This document shows positions 31,138-34,301 of a stretch of DNA of 34,301 nt, piece by piece; position 1 is the stretch's first letter, and the number at the start of each line of letters is the position of its first letter. Both the position numbers and the translations under genes were made by a program. Source of the stretch: CAYZBM01 sp964476705. Lineage in GTDB: Bacteria > Pseudomonadota > Alphaproteobacteria > Rickettsiales > UBA6187. The stretch is taken from positions 1 to 34,301 of the forward strand of contig CAYZBM010000010.1 in NCBI GenBank assembly GCA_964476705.1, given 5' to 3'. The notes below the pieces were generated by a model, which saw nothing but the letters and a program-made list of their open reading frames with translations, made no database searches and was not told where the DNA came from.

Positions 31138-32160
31138 ATGAAGTCAGTTATAAAATTTTTATCTTTTATTTCTTGTACTGTTGCATGCATATGTATGCTT
31201 ACAACAGCAGCTTTTGCCGCGGATATAGCTGGGATACAACGCTCATTAAAATCTTTTTTTCCAGAAGAAACTATATCTGTAAAGCCGGTTGGAAAATCAG
31301 TTGCTTTAACTGGAAATGTTTCAAATATGGAAGCGTCTAATCAAATTATTAGTGTAGTTGAACAATTTGTTCCAGCTGGCAATATTTTAAATTTAATGAA
31401 ATTACGCTCAGAACAACAAGTTATGCTACAAGTTAAAGTTGGTGAACTTAAACGTGAAGCCTTAGAACGTCTAGGTTTAGGAGTACAAGGAATTATCAGT
31501 GGCGGTTCTACTGTAATTGGTGCTTTAGAGAAAGATGATGCTTTCAAAACTTTGGCCGAACCTACTTTAACTGCTATATCTGGCCAATCAGCAAAATTCT
31601 TAGCTGGTGGCGAATTTCCAGTACCAGTATCTAATGCTGGAGCCGTATCTATTCAATATAAACCTTTTGGAGTTAGTGTAAATTTTACGCCAACCGTAAT
31701 TAGTAATAAAAGAATCCGCATTGATGTTGGCTCTGAAGTATCAGAAATTATGAATACAAATAACGTGCAAACTAATACTGTTTCTGTTCCGTCTATCGGC
31801 ACTAGACGTGCCAATACTACTATTGAACTTGCTCCTGGTGAAAGTTTTATGATTGCAGGACTTATTCGTAATGACTTCCATAATAGTTTAAACAAAGTTC
31901 CAGGACTTTCTGATATTCCAGTTTTAGGTTTATTATTTAAAAGCACCTCATTTAAACGTAATGAAAGCGAACTAGTAATTGCAGTTACACCTTATCTAGC
32001 CTCACCTACCGAAAGTAAAAACATAAAATTACCTACAGATGATTTAGTTGAGCCAGGCAACATAGATAGAATGTTTTTAAATGCTTTAGGTCATTATAAA
32101 GCCAAAGGCAGCACTGGAACTCTTTCTGTTGAAGGTTCTTCAGGTTTCTTAGTTGATTAA
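31138..32160 (+). CDS. Tad-type secretin (CpaC/RcpA family), short form
   Basis: Outer-membrane secretin channel of Flp/Tad pili. 340 residues, against about 450-500 for typical CpaC. A signal peptide (residues 1-27, ending AAFA) is followed by a BON-like domain (KPVGKSVALTGNVSNMEASNQI) and the secretin core: QQVMLQVKVGELKREALERLG, then FKTLAEPTLTAISGQSAKFLAGGEFPVPVS (split: FKTLAEPTLTAISGQSAKF, LAGGEFPVPVS), FGVSVNFTPTVIS, ELAPGESFMIAGLI and PGLSDIPVLGLLFKS. The N-terminal first domain and part of the loop before the LAEPTL block are missing, so this is a reduced secretin. It is followed after 27 bases by a CpaD-like lipoprotein; no other tad gene is in the window. Confidence 0.9.
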   Translation: MKSVIKFLSFISCTVACICMLTTAAFAADIAGIQRSLKSFFPEETISVKPVGKSVALTGNVSNMEASNQIISVVEQFVPAGNILNLMKLRSEQQVMLQVKVGELKREALERLGLGVQGIISGGSTVIGALEKDDAFKTLAEPTLTAISGQSAKFLAGGEFPVPVSNAGAVSIQYKPFGVSVNFTPTVISNKRIRIDVGSEVSEIMNTNNVQTNTVSVPSIGTRRANTTIELAPGESFMIAGLIRNDFHNSLNKVPGLSDIPVLGLLFKSTSFKRNESELVIAVTPYLASPTESKNIKLPTDDLVEPGNIDRMFLNALGHYKAKGSTGTLSVEGSSGFLVD

Positions 32161-32187
32161 TTAAAATTAAATAAATGGTATAAGATC

Positions 32188-32634
32188 ATGAATATAAAAT
32201 CTTGTTTTACTTCTATATGCGCTGCGGTTATTTTATTTTCTTGTTCACATCCAAGAAATCAAGTGACAACTGCTAGCTTGCTTAGCACTTCTTCTGAAAC
32301 CGTGTCCTTATCAGTTTTAGATACCTCAACTTTACAAACTGTAAAGAATTTTATTTTAGAAGGTAAACCAAGTAGTGCTCAAGTTTCTTGTCCCAACACT
32401 AAACCTATCTGCAAAAAACTTATAAATTTACTACAAACTAACAAAATAGAATATAAAGAAGCTTTCTTAAATGAACAAAAAGTTCTTTTAATCTATGAAA
32501 AAACTAACGCAAAAAATTGTCCATCTTCAGCTTTTGGTTGTTCAGTTTCAGCCAATATGCTACAAATGAGTAAGGACTATAAACAATTTGTAAGTCCTGA
32601 TACTTTAGACAAAAAAAGTGCCGCAGCTAAATAA
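32188..32634 (+). CDS. CpaD-like pilus lipoprotein
   Basis: 148 residues with a lipoprotein signal (lipobox LFSC, Cys19). The C-terminal AFGCSVSANMLQMSKDYKQFV resembles the end of CpaD ('FGC...N...M..dP.dlv'), the Tad-pilus lipoprotein that assists the CpaC secretin (quoted here as AFGCSVSANMLQ and MSKDYKQFV). The middle has alternating hydrophobic segments (SAQVSCPNTKPICKKLINLL, VLLIYEK). Position directly after the CpaC-like gene, in the usual order, supports this. It is shorter than typical CpaD (about 200-250). A generic lipoprotein is the alternative. Confidence 0.68.
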   Translation: MNIKSCFTSICAAVILFSCSHPRNQVTTASLLSTSSETVSLSVLDTSTLQTVKNFILEGKPSSAQVSCPNTKPICKKLINLLQTNKIEYKEAFLNEQKVLLIYEKTNAKNCPSSAFGCSVSANMLQMSKDYKQFVSPDTLDKKSAAAK

Positions 32635-32686
32635 CTAAACTGCCAATAGACTGCAAAAAAGATTAATCCAAAAGGGGACTACAGAT

Positions 32687-34159
32687 ATGTTTTTTCAAAA
32701 CTTATTGGCTAAAAAATCTGTAGATCAAGTCCAAAGTGAGGCCGGGAATAAAGAACTAAAAAGAACCCTTGGCCCTTTAAATTTAGTAAGTTTAGGCGTA
32801 GGTTGTGTAATTGGGGCCGGTATATTTGTAATGACCGGTAAAGCTGCAGCTGATCATGCAGGTCCTGCAATTGTGTTATCCTTCATTCTCGCAGGTTTCG
32901 CCTGTGTGCTTGCAGCCTTATGTTATGCCGAACTTGCTTCCGCATTACCAGTATCAGGTAGCGCTTATACTTATACTTATGTAACTTTAGGTGAAGTTTT
33001 TGCCTGGATAATGGGTTGGCTACTAGTGCTAGAATATGGCCTCTCAGCCTCAACGGTCGCGGTTGGCTGGTCAGGATATGTGGTAAGCTTTTTTAGAGAT
33101 TTTGGCATTATTATACCAGATAGCCTCTCCTCACCTTTTTTCAACTTAAGTAAAGCAACTGGTGAGATAATTATTACTAATCATGTTAACTTACCGACCA
33201 TCATTATAGTTTTGTTACTATCTATTTTACTGGCCGTTGGGGTTAAAGAATCAGCTAATTTTAATAATGTGATTGTGGCTATAAAATTAAGTGTAATTAT
33301 TGCTTTTATCGCAATTGGGTCTTTTTATATTCATCCAGATAACTGGGTACCGTTTATTCCAGATTATATTCCTAAAGTTACCGAACATGGCGAAGGTAAA
33401 TATGGATTTGCCGGAATATTAAGGGCTTCTAGTATAATTTTCTTTGCTTATGTCGGATTTGAAGCGGTATCAACTGCCGCACAAGAAGCCAAAAATCCCC
33501 AAAGAGATATGCCTATAGGAATTTTAGGCTCACTAATTATTTGTACAATATTATATATATTAGTTTCTGGAGTACTAACTGGAATAGTTTCTTATAAAGA
33601 GTTAAGCGTTGCCGACCCGATTGCGGTTGCTGTCGATAAAGTTGGTTTAGGTTGGTTTTCAGTTTTAATAAAAATTGGCGCAATAACCGGCCTTACTTCG
33701 GTAATGTTAGTACTTTTATATGGCCAGGTCCGAATATTTTATGTGATGTCCCACGATGGATTACTACCTGGTATCTTTTCTAAAACTCATCCTAAATTTA
33801 AAACTCCACATATAAATAGTATAATTGTTGGAGTTATAGTAGCACTAGTTTCATCATTAACACCTATTGATGTTTTAGGTGACATGGTAAGTCTTGGCAC
33901 CCTACTTGCCTTTGTTATGGTTTGTTTTAGCGTTTTATATTTACGTTATAAACGTCCAGATCTTGTACGACCATTTCGCTGCCCTTTAGTACCTTATGTC
34001 CCAATACTTGGTATAATCTTATGCTTATATTTAGTATCTAGTATGCCATTTGCAACTTTTATGCTAATTAAATGGTGGTTACTTTTTGGTATATTGATCT
34101 ATTTATTTTACGGCCGCAAGCATTCTAGTTTAGCGAAAATTGCTAATAAAACTGCTTAA
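32687..34159 (+). CDS. APC-superfamily amino acid permease (cationic amino acid transporter-like)
   Basis: A 490-residue inner-membrane transporter with about 12 hydrophobic spans. The substrate-binding loop of helix 1 reads GVGCVIGAGIFVMTG; FACVLAALCYAELASALPVSG and SGSAYTYTYVTLGE are classic APC/CAT signatures (helices 2-3). FFAYVGFEAVSTAAQEAKNP (helix 6 and following) is the YfnA/CAT-type motif, pointing to import of amino acids, possibly basic ones. ATG 32687 follows AAAAGGGGAC, the same ribosome site as the ELM1-type gene. It is 52 bases after the CpaD-like gene; an obligate intracellular lifestyle fits uptake of host amino acids. Confidence 0.93.
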   Translation: MFFQNLLAKKSVDQVQSEAGNKELKRTLGPLNLVSLGVGCVIGAGIFVMTGKAAADHAGPAIVLSFILAGFACVLAALCYAELASALPVSGSAYTYTYVTLGEVFAWIMGWLLVLEYGLSASTVAVGWSGYVVSFFRDFGIIIPDSLSSPFFNLSKATGEIIITNHVNLPTIIIVLLLSILLAVGVKESANFNNVIVAIKLSVIIAFIAIGSFYIHPDNWVPFIPDYIPKVTEHGEGKYGFAGILRASSIIFFAYVGFEAVSTAAQEAKNPQRDMPIGILGSLIICTILYILVSGVLTGIVSYKELSVADPIAVAVDKVGLGWFSVLIKIGAITGLTSVMLVLLYGQVRIFYVMSHDGLLPGIFSKTHPKFKTPHINSIIVGVIVALVSSLTPIDVLGDMVSLGTLLAFVMVCFSVLYLRYKRPDLVRPFRCPLVPYVPILGIILCLYLVSSMPFATFMLIKWWLLFGILIYLFYGRKHSSLAKIANKTA

Positions 34160-34301
34160 GATGTTTTTTTTACACCCAATTATCTAGGTAAATTAGCTAT
34201 ATTGGCTAACAATTTCTATATAAACCCGACTGATCGTAAAATTTTTGTAACCGTTCAGGCCACTTAATCTAATTCTTAATGAAAGAACCTATTGCGCCAA
34301 T
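34160..34301. other. Right-edge non-coding segment
   Basis: A T8 tract follows the permease stop (34164-34171) but no stem precedes it. No tRNA arm, promoter pair or open frame of useful length is seen before the window ends. Confidence 0.4.

Noticed and set aside
1..34301. tRNA or rRNA genes
   Set aside because: I looked for T-arm signatures and CCA ends in the intergenic regions on both strands and found only the tmRNA.

Overview
This window comes from an AT-rich, host-associated alphaproteobacterium, most likely a member of the Rickettsiales. The evidence is a circularly permuted two-piece tmRNA of the alphaproteobacterial type, an alpha-type SspB adaptor, ThyX in place of ThyA, a fabD-fabG-acpP-fabF-mltG cluster, an ELM1-type protein, short palindromic intergenic repeats, and a Sel1-repeat protein that looks like an effector. 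I cannot fix the family or genus from sequence alone. A 100-N assembly gap lies at 8096-8195.

Layout. 1-136 holds the decayed edge of a calcium-binding RTX/EF-hand-type protein on the minus strand. 262-7186 is a tightly packed minus-strand operon for a type IV pilus/type II secretion-like machine: assembly ATPase, platform protein, a PilM/PilN (GspL-like) fusion, PilO-like, PilP/GspC-like, then an ABC ATPase. sspB (7241-7780) precedes it. Upstream of sspB, across tandem structured repeats and the gap, lies ssrA (about 8390-8700). Its tag reading frame carries the ANDNF module twice. 8740-9110 is full of MITE-like palindromic repeats. Plus-strand genes follow: thyX, hipB-hipA and ftsA. Next come a minus-strand Sel1-repeat protein with an acidic dileucine motif, a phosphomannomutase/phosphoglucomutase, an SDR, gmk (plus) and plsY (minus). 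The minus-strand block mltG-fabF-acpP-fabG-fabD (18027-22917) is interrupted by copies of the two repeat families. From 23059 onward there are slt, an EAL-domain protein, a mazEF-like pair (minus), trpS, nadA, rlmE, an ELM1-family gene, a short Tad-type secretin (CpaC-like), a CpaD-like lipoprotein and an APC amino-acid permease.

How the parts connect. ssrA and sspB together form the trans-translation and ClpXP-delivery pathway and are neighbours here. The fab genes, plsY, mltG, slt, ftsA and the sugar mutase serve envelope and lipid synthesis. Two incomplete secretion/pilus loci sit about 24 kb apart. The first has motor and alignment parts but no secretin; the second has a secretin and its CpaD-like partner but no motor, so they may cooperate. 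Two toxin-antitoxin pairs (HipBA, MazEF-like) and the putative effector are the accessory genes.

Most notable: (1) the duplicated ANDNF module in the tmRNA tag next to sspB; (2) a 125-bp hairpin-forming repeat placed immediately 3' of genes, in gene orientation, with compensatory base changes; (3) the split, hybrid-looking pilus/secretion apparatus; (4) a putative host-directed protein with an ERTPLL motif.
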